The translations under genes and the position numbers were made by a program. From positions 6,851,907-6,915,906 of the forward strand of contig NC_087068.1 in NCBI RefSeq assembly GCF_963678635.1: 64,000 nucleotides of DNA. Reading direction: 5' to 3'. The DNA is from Symsagittifera roscoffensis. Taxonomy: Eukaryota > Xenacoelomorpha > Acoela > Convolutidae. Under the pieces are notes generated by a model, which was not told the origin of the DNA, ran no database searches, and saw only the letters and a list, made by a program, of their open reading frames with translations. Positions 21,420 through 36,847 of this stretch are shown here, one piece after another; position 1 is the first letter of the stretch; each line of letters opens with the position of its first letter.

Positions 21420-24400
21420 TTTAAAACACAGAAACGATTCAAAATGAAGATAACCTTGAAGAAAATCCCGTACTCCCAGTTTTGTTGCATCCACAAGCTG
21501 ACGCTCGGGGACAGGTACAGTAATCGTAAATTTATTCAAAAAAAGGAGATAGCCCATGCACAAAAGAGTTTCCCGATGCAAAAAAAGACAATTTCTTGAC
21601 CACTATCTCAAAGCCATATGCAAAATTACATCGCAATATGGAATCTACACATTAGAAATCAGTTCACCAAACTCATTTCACGACAATTATCTCATTCAAA
21701 TTGATGACGTAGATATTGAATTTTCAAAAGTTTTTACAGAAAACATAAAAAATATACAACACCAAAACTCACAAAGAGCAAATTCAATATTCACAAAGAA
21801 TGTATTTTCACTTAATTATAGCTATTTATCTATACTAGAATTGAAAGAACCTCAAGGCGGTTCACCAACTCAAACATCCCGATATACAACCGTAGGAGAA
21901 GAAATAAAATATTTTCTAAAATTTTAAATGCAATCCGTGAAAATCTAACTAGTAATGACATAACACAACATGTTAAACACGATCTAAAAAAAATTCTTAG
22001 CATTGTTCATAATCGATTATTTTGTTCATAATATTGATCTTATAGCACTAGCAAGAAAAAATTTTGGACCACAAAACACAGATGATGAAACTATATTAGC
22101 AGAACAAACAGATTATGTTTGGGACCCTGAATGGTCTCTTGATTCAATTATTAATATAACAACAGATATATCAAGCCAAGCAATTAGCACAATCTGTATT
22201 CACAAAGATTATGTTAAATTATACTCACTTACAATCGACGCAACACCTTTAAACTATAAGTCACTCTTTCCTGAAAGAGCAGGAAGTAATAGTTTAAACT
22301 CTACCTTCATTAATCAAGACAACTTAAGCGAATCAAGAAGTCTTTCACAACAAGATATCTAAACGCCATCACAATTCATATGTGAAAAATTACATGAAAC
22401 AACAACAACAACAGCACAACAAAACATTTCACCTATTCAACCCAACTTTAATACTCGAAAATCAAAAAACCCAACAATACAACAAACAATCACACAATCC
22501 TCAGTAAAACCCTCTGTTGTTCAAAAATACTAAGGAATGGATAACCAAACATTTCGGGCAAAAACAAAACCATCATATAAACAAAAAACATCACATAGAA
22601 ATAATTTCGCAGAATATAATTATAATTATGTGAAAAGATCAAAAACAACAAAATTTCTAATATGAATACTCAGACTTATTCATACTCACAAAGTCAAAAT
22701 ATACCACAACCAACTTCAAACTCAGTAAATTTTAATGACCAACCACGATCTTCACAATATCGAAGTGAAAATTACCCATTCTTTCAACAAAAAAATATAA
22801 TACAAACAGATAATATACTAGAAATCAACCCCCTTTTTATACAGCTAATTATTTTCCATCAGATGATGAGGAATATTATAATCAAAATCATCAATGATTC
22901 TATTCAAGCCAAAGACCTCGCTCTTACAGCATTAATCAACTAGATATTTTCGAACCAAATGCACGAGATGAATAAATACGACAACCTAGAAATAATCCAA
23001 CATCATACAACAATATTTTTCAACCACAAAACCCAGTCAAAACACAATTTTACCAACCAACTCAAATGCATAACGAAATTCCACTGCCGTATTACATACA
23101 ACAACATGAAATAATTAAAAGCCAACTTACAAACTTTTTTAAATACCAAATGCCGCAGAATCACTACAAATGACTATGAATCCATACCTAAAGGGTGGAT
23201 CATCAAAACCATCGAATAAGCCACTTATGGTTTTCACCGGCACAGATCCTGAATACTCTGTAGTTGATTATCTAAATGCAGTCACAGCTAATTTAATTTT
23301 AAATATAGGACCTGAACCAGTAAAAACGTCGCTTCATCGAAATTGGTTACACAGACGCACAGCCTTAATCCAAACCACACTTGACGGCGCAGCCCAAAAA
23401 CAATTTTCAGTTTTACCTTTTTAAATAAAATCAGATTGGAAAATATTCACCCAAGAATTTTCAAAAATGTTTGATTCTGAAAGAAACAAACAACATCAAA
23501 GAGTTTTGCAATGAATTTTGTAGACTACCCAATGAAACAGTTAAACAAATTGCAGTAAGAACTAAACCACTAGTCCGAAAAGCATATTCACTCAATAAGC
23601 ATGAGTATAAAATACAAAGATGACAGAAATCTTAATGATGATTCTAACGTCTTAATTACGAAAAATAGCAATAAAAAAGAGTGCATCACATCCTTACGCA
23701 ATCCGAGAACTAGACTCAGACTTTACAAAACTAATAGATAAACTAGAACATGCATAAACATAGATCACTATGAAATTAGAAGAACCAGAAAACCTAAAGC
23801 TACATTATGTAAACAACATCCAAACCACTACTTAACAAATATTTATTACTCCGATACAGAATTATCTGAAAAAATCAATGTTAGACAAAATTATCAGAAA
23901 TCTAAAATGTCTACGAGAAAAACCCAAATTTTAAAGAATTCAAAAAATGGATTGGGTAGATGAAAATTTACCCAACAAAAACATCCATAGTAAAAAATAG
24001 TTCAGGAAAAACAACTCCCAAATAACGCATACTACTCTATACAACAATCATCTTACAATTCTAACTATCGAGGACGATCTGCAAATCAAAGAAACTCACG
24101 AAACTTCTCACAAAAAAGACATAGTCGATCAAGCAGTCGAAATAATCAATATTGAAAAAACTACTCCAGATAAATTTCTAACAGAACCAACTATTCGTTT
24201 GATACCAGCTCCCATTCAAATTCTCGAAAAAGAAACTGTTCACATGATCGATCCAGAAATCCTTCGTATGATAGAAATAGAAAATACTCTAACAATAGAA
24301 ATAGATAAAATTCAAATGATCGAAATCATCAATATCAAAACAATAGATCACGCAATTATTCTAACAACAGATCGAACCATCAAAGATCAAAATGTAATAA

Positions 24401-24690
24401 CTATCAAAATAGATCACGCTACAATTCACAAAACAGAAACTCAAAATATTACAACAGACAGAGAAACTACTCTCAATCATTAACTAGGAAGATCACACGT
24501 TATCAAAAATCACAACAACATTATAGGAGTAGTACACGCAAACATCAAAGACAAATCAATCAAGTTAAAAAAAGAAACTCAACCAGACCCCCCTGGTTTT
24601 GATAATACAGAAAGCACAGAATTACAATTAAATCCCATAAATTGCGAATCCACAGATAGTGAAAGCAATACAGACAACGCAATTTCAATT
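21420..24690 (+). pseudogene. E1 gag relic
   Basis: Frames at 21556-21927, 22003-22362, 22662-22943 and 23170-23424 align with E2 gag. The part at about 23270-23620 holds a capsid-like pattern of the retrotransposon gag type (Trp and Phe spaced as in WKIFTQEF followed by a Phe-Asp stretch), which E2 lacks. A stretch rich in Asn, Arg and Ser codons follows (about 24050-24480), like a basic nucleic-acid-binding tail. Stops and frameshifts are frequent. Gag would form the particle core. Confidence 0.65.
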
Positions 24691-24695
24691 AACAT

Positions 24696-27600
24696 GATTT
24701 AAGTTGAAATTGATTACAAACCAATTATATAAGAACAGCCGATAAAATCACATTTCTATCAGAATCATGATTACTTACTTCAAAATTATTTTGACAGACC
24801 TATAAACAACAACAAAATAATAGATAACCCAGAAAAAGAATTAGCAAAGGTAAAATCCACAGAAAGTTCAAGCACAAATCATATTTATCACAACATGCCA
24901 AATAAAACGCAATTACCCAAAGAGAATATTTGGACAATTCCAGTTCTCCTAGAAAGCCCAAAAAGCAAAGATTTCTAAACACCAGAGCTTGAAATTGACT
25001 TTTTAATAGATTCCGGAGCGGAATCAAACATCATCAACATCCCGGCTTGGATTGAAATAAAAACATTAAATCCAAATTTAATACCGTTTAACACAACAAG
25101 CAGACTAGCGACAGAATAAGGATCAAGTTTAACAAGTTACGGAAAAATCCAACTCTTCTTTGTTCCCACTAGAACAATGGAACAAAATAAACTCTTAAGC
25201 AAACCGTTTAAACAAACCTTCCATATTACAGATAGAAAAATTAATATCATTGGAATCCCACCTATTTAATACTAAATATGTTCCAACTATAAATATATTA
25301 AACAACAGGATCCATATAAAATCAAATACACAAGAAGGAAAAACACAGCTCTAACATTTTTTCAAACAATAAACAATCACTCACCATTTTTCTCCAAATT
25401 CTACCCCATATACAAACAGGAACGGAAACATCTGAAACCACTAGCAGGTAGTGTTTACAACTTCTCAATCAAACAAGTTCACCAAGACGATAAGAAAACA
25501 AATAAACAATGTCTCTATATGTCTGATCTTGAATTCAGACCCATTCCGAGTAATAATTTCATCTATCAAATACATGAAAAATTCAAACTCAGACATAAAT
25601 TCCCTACATGTATATAACAATTCTCCATACAAAAAAAACCTACCTCAAGGACTCTTAGGTTATTGTGAAACTAACGCAACAACTTCTCCCACAAAAGAAG
25701 TAGCGTATAGAGTAATTAAAATCTTAGAACTATCAATAAAAATTATAATAAGCCATGAAAAACGCAACACAGATTATTTCACATAAAACACCTCACTCCA
25801 AACCAACATTTCAAATATCAAAATACACAGCAGAACAACAAAAAATTCCTAACAATGTTCAATTGTCAACACTCAAATAACACAATACGAATTTGAACAA
25901 TTAGCCGATTTACTATTGAAATAACCAAAAGTTTACGCAACATCTAAATTTGATGTTGCAAAAGTAAATTCACCATTACATTTACCTCTAAAACTTGATG
26001 TAGTTTTCAAAAGAAAACGAGCAAGTAAAGTTTCAATTCACTTGCAAGACAAAGTTAATCGCTTACTGGACAAACTAGAACAAAATGAAATCATTTCCCC
26101 AGTAAATATAGAAGAACAGCCAAAAGGAAACTTATTTATAAAACCCTTTATCCTTTTAGCGAAAAGAGAATCATTGAAAAAAGTTCTAGATGCAAGATAC
26201 CTCAATTCACTCATTGATAAAAATAAATGTAATAGGTCTATCGAACCAATTTGAGTAACTCTCAGAAAAATAAACGGTAAATACTGCACAACATCAGACT
26301 TGAATAGTGCATATAATCACATGCCATTAGACGAACAATCGTTATTGGAATTCAGCAATACAATTTCATTAGACTACTCTATGGAATCTCCATAGAAGCA
26401 GCAGCTTTCTCAGCATTCATGAGTAAAGTTTTCCGACCACTCATACTTTATAAAAAAGCAATCACATGTTTAGACGATGTTTTTATGCAATCACAAACAA
26501 AAGACGATATGTTCATTGTCTTAGAATAATATCATCAGACATTACAAAACGAATCATGAAATCAGCCCCGGATAAATCATATTTTTTTCTAGCACGTGTA
26601 AAATTTCTGGGACATATTATAGAAAGAAACACTATAACTCCATTAAAATCTCGCTGAGATGCAATCAAAAAACTTCAACTACCTTCCAAAAAAAGAAAAT
26701 ACCAAAATTTGTCGGAATGATGAACTTCTTAAGTAAAAACGTATAAGAAATGCAGTTATACTCAAGACCATTCTATAACATCCTCAGACAACATAATACT
26801 TTTGAATGGACAACAGAACATCAAACAAGATTTATAGAAATCAAAACTCTTCTCACTGAACAAATTTCAAACACAATCCCAGATCCCGATCATCCATTTT
26901 ATGCAGTGTGCGACGCCTCTAATTTGGCATCGGTGCAGCAATAATACAATAAGGGGAACAAATGAAATAAACATCATTTCAGCAAATTCGAGACTTTTTA
27001 CATAGCTGAACTTAGACTCTCTGTTCTCATGAGAGAATGCACAGCCATAATATATACGCTCACAGAATATGAGTTTTTAATACTTGGATCAAAACATCCA
27101 ACAGTTTTATTTACAGATCATAAACCCATAATTTTTCTTTTCACACAGAAATCAAACCCAAACAATAGAGTTTATAGATTTCAACTAAATTTAATGAAAT
27201 TTTCAAACCTACACATAGTTTGGAAAGCAGGAAAAAACCTCGCACTACCCGATACACTTAGTAGAAATACGCCAACTGAATTGTTAACAAGGAAAACAAA
27301 CGTCGAAATACCACATAATTTTAAGTTTTTTCTTGCGAAAGATGAAACTTCACCACAATTACAAGGCAAATATGCAGTAAGAACTGATTATAGATCAATC
27401 ACAAATAAACAAATTACAACATTTTCTACTATGTTTAGATTTTCAAAACAATCACTACGAATTAGATCTACTAGGAAAAACTAAATTTAAACCAATACTA
27501 TAATCATCATGGATTGAAAACACTACACAACAAAAACCAATCAAACAAAATTCCTATAAGACAGATCTATTTCCTTTAATAGTGAAAGAGAACCTAACTG

Positions 27601-29220
27601 ATAATATAAATTTATCAGGCCCGCAAAAAGATGACTCAAAATACACAATAAACCAAGTCCTTAACCTCCATGATACTCTAGATACTAAACCTCTATCAAA
27701 AGTAGAGATTGAAAACAATTTCCTAGCGAACACAGAAAAAAACACTAGAATTACTCAAAAAACATCAAAACCTTGAACCAGTTATTCGAAAGTTGAAATT
27801 TTGGCACAAATACAAAACCAAACCAATTAAAGCCGATATCACAATTCTAGGAAATAAAATTTTGCTTAGATATTTTCGAAAGTTCAATAATATAGCCATA
27901 AATGAAATCACTGATCTTATAGAATACCAAACAATCGATCCCAAAGTACCCTGTTTACCTTCAAGTATGATACTTCTAGCGTTTCATTTTTCACATTCCT
28001 TAAACACTAATGGACATGCAGGATCAGAAAAAAACATACTCAAATTTTACTCAAAACTTGTAGTTTCCAAATGCACCAATTTGGTTTAAAAGTTTATGCA
28101 ACGAATGCATAACATGTCAATTAAGCAAAGCATACCTAAATCAGAAACAAGTTACAGAAAAACAAGATTTTAAAGAACAAAGTTTATACTTCAACTACAG
28201 AATTTAATTCGACACAAAAGGAGAAAAATCACCATCCTCAGAAGGAAACACATATATAATGGTCATAGCCGACGCATATAAACATTACGTAGCACTCAAC
28301 CCAGTACCCCATTGTAATGCTCATTAAGCATAAACAACGGTTTATGAACACTGGATAGCAAAACTCGGATTACCCCAAAAACCTTGTTACAGACAATGGT
28401 ACTGAATTCATCAACAACGAAAAAATCACATTATGCCACTCATATAACATTAAACCCAAGCCACGTACATCTCATGCTTCTTGGACTAATTGACTAGTCG
28501 AAAGCATGAATCGTTTATTACAAGAATACCTCAGATGCATCATTAACAGAAATGATACACGATGTACTGAATAGTCATCAGATGTAAAACTATTCCCCTT
28601 ATCCTTTAATTCTTAAATCACAACAAATTTGGGATAATCACCCTATGAAATGGTTTTCGATCACAAACCACGAAAACAAATAATGTTCACTACAAAATCT
28701 TCAAAAAAACTCAAAGTTATTGTCAACCCACAAAAGAATAAATATGTTATAATCTACCACTATATACCCACGATGTAGATCCCTTTCATCATCCAGAAAT
28801 TTTAAATTTAGCTTCCGGTACACACACCGAATGGATTTTAAACAGAGATAAAAAACACAATGAAATTCTTCAAAAAGTAGCAACAAAATTATTATAAAGA
28901 CAAACTAATTTTTTCCCAAATAAATTTTCGATTCACACCAGCTACAAACTTAAAAATTGGAACATACGTTATAACACCAAATTTTACAACACAAAAATGA
29001 ATTTCTGAAAAGGTACAACCACTCCAAAAAGGACCATATCAAACAATTGATATACCCACTGATGTAACATACAAACTTATAAACTCAAACAAAAAAAAAT
29101 TGTTCAACACCGAAACAAACTTTTACTTTACTACCCGAAAGAGTACGCTCTTTGCGAGCTGACTCAGTCAAACTCTTTGACAGGAATAGAAATTATTCAC
29201 GATAACTCTGAGTACAAGCA
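24696..29220 (+). pseudogene. E1 pol relic (protease-RT-RNase H-integrase)
   Basis: The order equals E2 pol. Recognisable pieces are protease DSG (25009-25017), an RT active-site block reading CLDD and not YLDD (26467-26478), an RNase H region with CDAS (near 26908) and TDHKP (near 27113), and the integrase region from about 27960. Numerous stops and indels break the frame. The Tyr-to-Cys change at the RT motif is another sign of decay. Confidence 0.8.
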
Positions 29221-30314
29221 AAATCAAAACACTGAGTAAAAGCAAAAGCAAAACTATATCCAAAAACTCTAAGAACAAAAAAATAAAATAGAATTTAGCA
29301 AACAAACATTTCAAAATTTAGATAACAAAAAGATACCTCAAAAAGAAAGAAAAAATCGAAAGTTAGAAGAAAAAATTCTACCACAAGATCAAAAAGAAAA
29401 ATCTCAACGTATACAATCAACGCGATTTCAAAATCAGCCACAAAAAGACTATAAAACATTCATGCCACAATCTAAAATTTTAAGGAAGGTGAATTTCAGA
29501 AGCAACTTCAAAATTGATTAACATTTTCACATTTCAGAAGGTCGTTTATAAACTCCCATACGTTTTCTCACAGTTCATGCTGGAAAGCACTTGAACAAAC
29601 TAGTTCAATTTCAGCCAATCAGAACCTTTCGGAATCATCACTTTATTTTCGACACGACTTCTTTAGTCGACAAAAAATCACCGTAGCAAAAAATCACCGT
29701 TCAACCGTACCTCAACTATAATTAAAAGAAGTCAAGATCAAAAATGAGCCACCCGCTTAAATTTGACAACTGAAATGAACAAAATCTTAAAATTGCAACC
29801 CTCCACTATCAAGTAGAACAAAAATCAACAATATTGTCCCAACTAAGACCTCAACTTTCTCTCAAGTAAAAATATTAAATTGGCCTTAAGAACAAAATCG
29901 ACATGATCGTTTAGCCGAAAACACGAATAACTCATAGATACTCCCAATCATCCAAAAGAACGAAAAAAACTAAGAAGCTCCTTAATAGCCATCCAAACTT
30001 TCCCTCACCGAGAATTGCTGAAATCCAACCCACTTGTCAAAAAATCAACAAAATAATCCAACCACACGCGAAATAAGCCTCAAAAAATTAATTCAACGGA
30101 ACGAACCACTTCTTCAAATGCTTCTTTCACAAACAGTCAGCCATATTCAAGCTATTCTTTCAAACTTTTCAATTTTATTAAAATTTTGTATAATACTAAT
30201 TGCCGATACCCTAGAAATATTCATCGTCCTCCTAATACTTTTTGCGATTTTTCATCATTTTTTATTCCCTAGCCCAAATTTACATTAATTTTAAAAAATT
30301 CTTGTCACCTCCTC
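29221..30314 (+). other. E1 pol-env interval
   Basis: This contains a relic of the small basic ORF (about 29420-29520, with KTFMPQSKIL as in E2), then AT-rich sequence with a hydrophobic stretch at about 30130-30290 aligned with E2 57500-57690. It ends at the candidate splice acceptor. No intact gene. Confidence 0.5.
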
Positions 30315-30316
30315 AG
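30315..30316 (+). promoter_or_regulatory. Candidate env splice acceptor (E1)
   Basis: CACCTCCTCAG precedes GTAC. The E2 counterpart is TATCCACAG then GTAC (AG at 57686-57687). The flanking sequence is diverged while CAG-GTAC is retained. Confidence 0.4.
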
Positions 30317-33300
30317 GTACAATATTTCAACAACCCCCACACCAGTGCCCACCAACAACATCCCAACAACTTCCAACAACATCGAAAAATAGTCAGACAA
30401 ATAATCCCCAGTCATCAACACGCATATTTTTTCAAGACAACCCATATACATTTGAAGAAAGACACGCACTATTGTCCGAACCTTTAGAACCAGTAATTTG
30501 CCAAGCACCTGTAAGCGAAACACAATACGAGCCAGTATAAAATGTATACCTCACTCTCCAACAAGATCTTAACAGAGCAAGACACCTACGCCAAAATCAA
30601 AACACGCTCGAAATAAACAGACAAATTATACATCCAAGACGAAAAAGAAATTTGCAAACCCCCAGAGTTCAATTCAACAAACCTCAGTCACTCAGAGAAA
30701 ACCCTATAGACCTTTCCAGTATTACAATTCAAAGTACTCCCCCAAAAGCATCACAACAAAACACCTCAAACATCCCATTAGATTACTTAGGTTCAACCCC
30801 TACATTTGAACAAATTCGAGAAAATCCTTTTAATCCCACCGCTACAACACAATATCTCTCATGTTGGATGACACAAGTCTTCACTCAAGGTGAACCAAAT
30901 TTAGTTAACTACCCCAAAGATGTCTCATCTGACACAACTTTGTCACTACCAGAAACACTTTAACTTCCCTCAACCCCCTCCTTAAGTCAACCCTCATCAA
31001 CACCATTTCCTCCAAATTTTGCTACAAATCTCGACGCTAGATATCGAGAACATTCAGTAAATAATATACCCTTCGGTTAGATTGGAATACATTAGTAGCA
31101 CTCCTCCACTATTTGATCAACACCACGATAGTAATAGATTACACAACTGGGCACTAAATAGGATACAATATTGACACGATATCCACAAAGATATACAAAA
31201 ACCTAAAATAGTTACACAGGATAACTTGACACTGAAGTTTGAAATTACTGTAAAACTAAATAATAAAATTTATCATCCCTTGCCCCTAGCTCCCCCAAAT
31301 ACAACAGCTCAACCTTTTCGTCCCCCATTTATAACCACAGAAATCATATAAAATTACGATAGATACACAAAAAAGACACTTGGATATACAACTTTTTATA
31401 ATCCATACTCAGGACTATCATACACATGTATCTTTTAAAGATAAAATTCTTCACAACCCGTCTCTTTTTAAAAATTTCAGAACCCTATCATAGGAACCCA
31501 TACCCCCGAACAAGATCCCAAGACTTACAAGTTCCACACTATGACTTTGAAGAAAATGAACAAAAAACACTACATAAATATGCAATAAATCAAGTCACTC
31601 AAGGCAAAATCCGAACCACAAGCAATAGAAACGTCGAACACAATAGCTACTCTTTACTCAAAAGCCCGAGCTACCACATTAACAGGATATAAATTCACAG
31701 CATTATTTTCCGAAAAGAAAGTACATTCTCCCAAGTCTCAAATGGAAATAAAAATAGACTAGATCATGAATCTATCTACCAAAGTAATATCGAAAAATTT
31801 TTTCTTCTCAGCCCTGATGATTGTAAAAACGAACCTAGCCGATTAAAAATTACATCAAATAAAGGCACAAACAGAAAATTGATAAACTTCCCACTCTGCT
31901 TATCAAGCAAAACTTGAAAGATACCAAGGTCATATAAAATTAGACGACAAATTTCCATTCCACGGCGCACATGGAAGATTAACTTACGATCTCCATGATA
32001 AAAATTGGATACCACGCATCGGAATAAACAATCACTCATATTGTAAAAATAAAGGATACAAAGAAATAATGTTTTTTGATTAGAAAAAACAACTTGAAAA
32101 AGTACAATTAACACGAGATTCGAAAGATGACACCATAATTTATCAAACAATCCGACTTCCTTGCAAAAGTGACCAAGGATACTGCAATCCCACTACACAA
32201 ACACAAGCAAATATTGTTTGGTTCCCCGAAGACACTTGTACTACATTTCAAGTAGCGAAGTTACACGTTAGAAAAATATTATTTCACCAAAAGTTTTTCC
32301 TTGAATCAATCCCGTATGAAGAAGTAAGCCCTGATAAAATGAGACACAGTAATTATAAATTTAGAAAAATTAAAAATACAGAAAATAATTGGACACGTTT
32401 CCAAATTTACCCACAAACACAACTTGCATGCAAAAACAACAAACCATTTTAAAGAACACAAAATTTAGAAATTCTTGTCGAAAACGAACAAGATTTCGAC
32501 ATGTATAGAGGAAAATTAATCACCATACCACATGCAACACATCACTCAACCAGCGACGAAAATTCATACATCCCAGTGACGGACATTCATACACCTCCTC
32601 AAAAACACAGGAAACACTGGTGGATCATTTTGAACCATAAGACAAAGACAGTACATGTTTACAAGAACTATCACTCATGAACAACACTTATTTTGGCGTA
32701 ATTAATTATGACATTCACCTAGACATAAAACTAGACTACATGAAAAGTAGAATTTTTCAAGAAACGTCTTTATCAGAACTTGAAACACTACATCATTTAT
32801 GCGAACTTGAAAGGACACAAATTCTACAATCACTTGCACTTGCAGTACTGAACATCCTTCATGCAGGAAATACACTATCAGGAAACAGATCAAATTTCAT
32901 TGACTACGAGGAAACATACTATGGTATTGCACTAGTACCGAAAAAAGTATCACCCTTATATGTTTTTGAAGATAGAAGATGCTATAAAAGAATCCCAATA
33001 TTCTATAAAAACAAAGACATTTTGTTGATACACTTTCAGGCAGATTTAATTTTTGGGATACACCAGTCCCATATGGATCAGAAAACAGCCACAATGGTGT
33101 ACAATTAAATCCTGACGAAGATAAATACTACCTTCCCACACCGTACCCTAAACTCATGCAACCATTAAAAAAGTTTTCACCAAAAATTATTAGAGCTATT
33201 GCCCGAAATTTTACAATCGATCGGCAAATACTCTAAATCCGACATTCAGCACCACATCTGTACACAATATTTTCAAGAAATACTCACATAAATGGACACA

Positions 33301-33960
33301 CTACAACGGCAATCCATAGATCAAAACTTACGCAAACTTGCAGAAGCTGAAGGCTTTTCAGACATCTACGCACAAGACTACAGCGGATATTTTAAAGACC
33401 TCAAAAGACGATCTTTACTTAACTGGCAAAAATTAATGACCACACGATATATCACCAAAAATTTTTTTTAGTTTGCAAATTTGAAAAAAAAAACGTCTTG
33501 CCTTTCTAGGATGGCCCTACTACATCTAAGAAATATTTACTATATTTAATGCAATGTTCAACTTTCTGAGATTTCTTTTTTCTTTACTAAAAGGAATTTA
33601 CAATACATGCGCAATACACACACACATGTAAGCAAGCAAGCAAGCGTAGCACGCATACTTTTTGCATGATTTTTCGGAATTTTCTCCACATCAATAAATA
33701 AAATACTTTAAGACGCTCAAATAAAAGAATACAATACCAAACTATCAACAACACCGAAAACATATGCTGATTCACAAAACAATACAAATACAGCACCTAG
33801 GGCACCACAATTACAAAGCCTAAATCATATTATCCTTTATCATTATTACAACAAAATTTCAGAAACATAGCCCTGACAGACCTCATTTCTTCAAGATCTA
33901 ATTACCCACAAAGCCCACATCATATATTCTAACCCAACAATCTAATATGGAAGACACACA
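30317..33960 (+). pseudogene. E1 envelope-like region, decayed
   Basis: Frames at 30652-30963, 31426-31692 and 32677-33108 align with the E2 envelope-like region: a Pro/Ser/Thr/Gln-rich first part, a Cys-containing middle part, and a C-terminal part with a hydrophobic segment near 33550-33600. Stops and frameshifts are many. The envelope assignment rests on position after pol and the C-terminal anchor; no family match was established. Confidence 0.5.
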
Positions 33961-34029
33961 CGATCAAATCATAGAACAACCACATACCACCAATTTTCGT
34001 TCTCAGAACTACCATCTTTTTAGCCCACG

Positions 34030-35820
34030 ATGAGCCGCCCAGTTGGATCACTCCATCGCTCAATTTCCTACCCAGCCAACCTTCAAAGCAACCTGCCCGT
34101 CGTAATAAATTTTGCGTTCCCCCACCTGAATCACCTCATGATAACACTTCATCCAGCATGGATTCAGATACTAATTCAAATACCACTGTGTATATCACTA
34201 TTTCTCAGTTTAATAACTCAGATATCGGGTCCCCTGACAAAATTGCCAACTCCGAACCCAGCCCATCTACATTTTCCCAGCCCTCTTTTTAACCTCTTCA
34301 CTCTCGAATAAAAATTGAACCTTCTTCCACTTCCACTTCTATTGTTAATGTAACACCCTCATATTCCCCCTTGACTAGAGAACTTTCCGACAACAACAGC
34401 ACTGTAAATTCACAAATATCTAATGAACGTGACAATTTTATCACACTCCAGCAACAATTACAGCATCCTTAAACACTAACCATTCACCAACTCTCACAAT
34501 CATTATTATCATCAAACCCATCAACCCCAACTCCCTCTTCAAAAATCACGCCCCTTTGCCAAAGCCAACTTCCTCGTCAAACCCATCTTCATCTACTACA
34601 AACCGAGCCTATTGAACTTTTAAAAAGAAATTTCTTATTACTCCATTTCCCTCTCACCAAGGACCAGCCCAATCAATTGTTAATCATCCACTTCACACTA
34701 ACGCAAATGAATTTTGTCAAGTATGATTACCCTTTTTGCCTCAATACACCTACTTTCATTCGGACCCTAATGACGAACATCCTAATTATGTAAATGAGCA
34801 CGTATTATACCCAACACTTTCATGGACATCATTTGATCACTTCACTAATCCACTGTCAATACCATTATATAACACCCCATATAATAATGAACAATGCAGC
34901 ACTCAACTGTACCTTTTAACAACAGCTCTTACTCCGAAACAGTCACTCATCGGATTCACCGCACCCAAAGCTAATGAATATTCTATCGATCACTACGACC
35001 ATCACATCATAAGAGCAAACGAAGACATCTTTTTGAACGACGATTAATTTGCTAACCCACAACTAACAGAAAAAATCTTCATTACGACACCATACGTTTT
35101 CAACCTCGATACTCTAGATAAAAATACGAACATGTCATTTCAGCAGCACTCCGTGACAACCAAGCTTATGATTCATATTTTAACAAACTTAACAACTTTC
35201 CACTAACCTTTCATTTCCTCTCACCCAAAGAAAGTGATTTGCACTGTTCAAACGACGTCATGTTACGAACAAAATAGACACACACTTATACTTACTATAA
35301 GTTCATCCAACATAATTACACTCATAACAAACCAGCACGACAATTTCTTCATAGATATCATTACATTAACTCCAAATACATCTCAAAATCCATTCTCTCA
35401 ACTTCACTTATTGTATTAAAGATACTAACCTACAAGGCATCCTCCGCAAATATGATCCCAACACCCAGATGTATATATTCTATCCCTCAACCAAAAACTT
35501 CAACGTAGACGAATCCCGCCCACTAAACGTCCCACACGAATTCCTACAACCCGTTTAAATCCCAATCCTAGAATTCATCCAAAACTCCAGATATAACCAC
35601 AAACTTTATAACCTCATCCATAATACACCATATGAATTGTCAACTAGCACTGAAGATCACAAAATGATAAAAGCACTCGAATTGCTTTGACCACTTCTCC
35701 AAACTAAATACATCATTCGCTTGATAGCTAAATTAATAACATCATCAGAAATCATCCACGGCGTTTTTTCCCAAAAAGTAATAATTCTTTATAGATGTTT
35801 TCCCTTTTTTCTAGCCTTTA
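34030..35820 (+). pseudogene. E1 3' gene relic (after env)
   Basis: It starts with ATG overlapping the preceding stop as ATGA, exactly as in E2 (61647). The first part is Ser/Thr/Pro-rich. Later open pieces lie at 34736-35047 and 35234-35419. Total span is about 590 codons with frameshifts. I do not recognise the protein. Since the E2 copy is cut by the window end, this relic is the only view of its full extent. Confidence 0.5.
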
Positions 35821-36847
35821 CAAGCACGATCATTCACAATCATCTACAAAAAAGAAAAACGAAATAAAAAACAAAGAACTTTTTTTTCTAAAATCATAAT
35901 TTTATTTTAACAAATTGCAAAAACTAAAGCAGTAAAACAGTATATAAAATTCTTTCCCATATGCATTAAATACACTTAAAAAGCAAATCAATTGATAATT
36001 TCAACTCCTCAAAAGCCGTAACATTAATATTTTCAAACTAGTAAATTAATGAAAGTTGCAAATCAATTTAAAGCAGTACTAACCTTTTCAAAGACGCTTC
36101 TTTATAAATTTCAATAATCATTCGCCCACAATCCTACCGACAAACGCACAGCTCGCCCACGAAGAATTGTTTAAAATAATGAATTTAAGTTTTAACTCTC
36201 ACTGATAACAACTTTGAACACGTTTCAAGCTTTCCTTTAACCCAGTTGGAAAGAAATTATATAATAATCCAAACTAACCAACGCAGCTTATTAAACTTCA
36301 CAAAACTCACCCTAACAGCATGACTAAAAAAGAAAACCCCCGGTACCCAAACCGGATTAAAATCAGCTCAACACTGAATAATTTACTCTTTTGAAGACTA
36401 CTTTCAAGTCTAAACACAAATGAATAAAACACAAAAAAGTCAAAAAACAAACCCAAACCAAAAATTTTGATTTTTGAGAAAAGGACACAACCAAAACAAA
36501 AAACGTAAGAACCAGTAAAAAAAAGTCACAAAAGGTTGAACACAAAAAGGACCCTACAAAAAAGAGAGCATGAAATTATACTCCACTCCTGGCCTAACCC
36601 ACCAAAGAGGACGTCCTGAGCATGCTCTATAGCCGGCCTAACGCTTTGTGACCACACTCTTATTTTCAACAAGAGTTACTCAAGGAAGAGTGACTCTTAG
36701 AAATAACCGAACTAAACAAAAACATTTTTGCGATAACTACTAAAACAAGATCATAACTAAAAACGAAATTAACAAAGATTTGTATGTGTAAATAATAGAA
36801 TGCAGTATATAGATTTCACACAGCCCAAAGACGAGCAGCAAGGAACT
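35821..36847 (+). other. E1 3' non-coding region before right LTR
   Basis: AT-rich with no credible frame. It ends in a purine-rich stretch (AAAGACGAGCAGCAAGGAAC) that could be the polypurine tract just before the LTR starting TTGACAACCC. Confidence 0.45.

Noticed and set aside
24199-24483. Ile/Thr-rich plus-strand frame in E1
   Set aside because: Same out-of-phase reading of the Asn/Arg/Ser-rich gag tail; not a gene.
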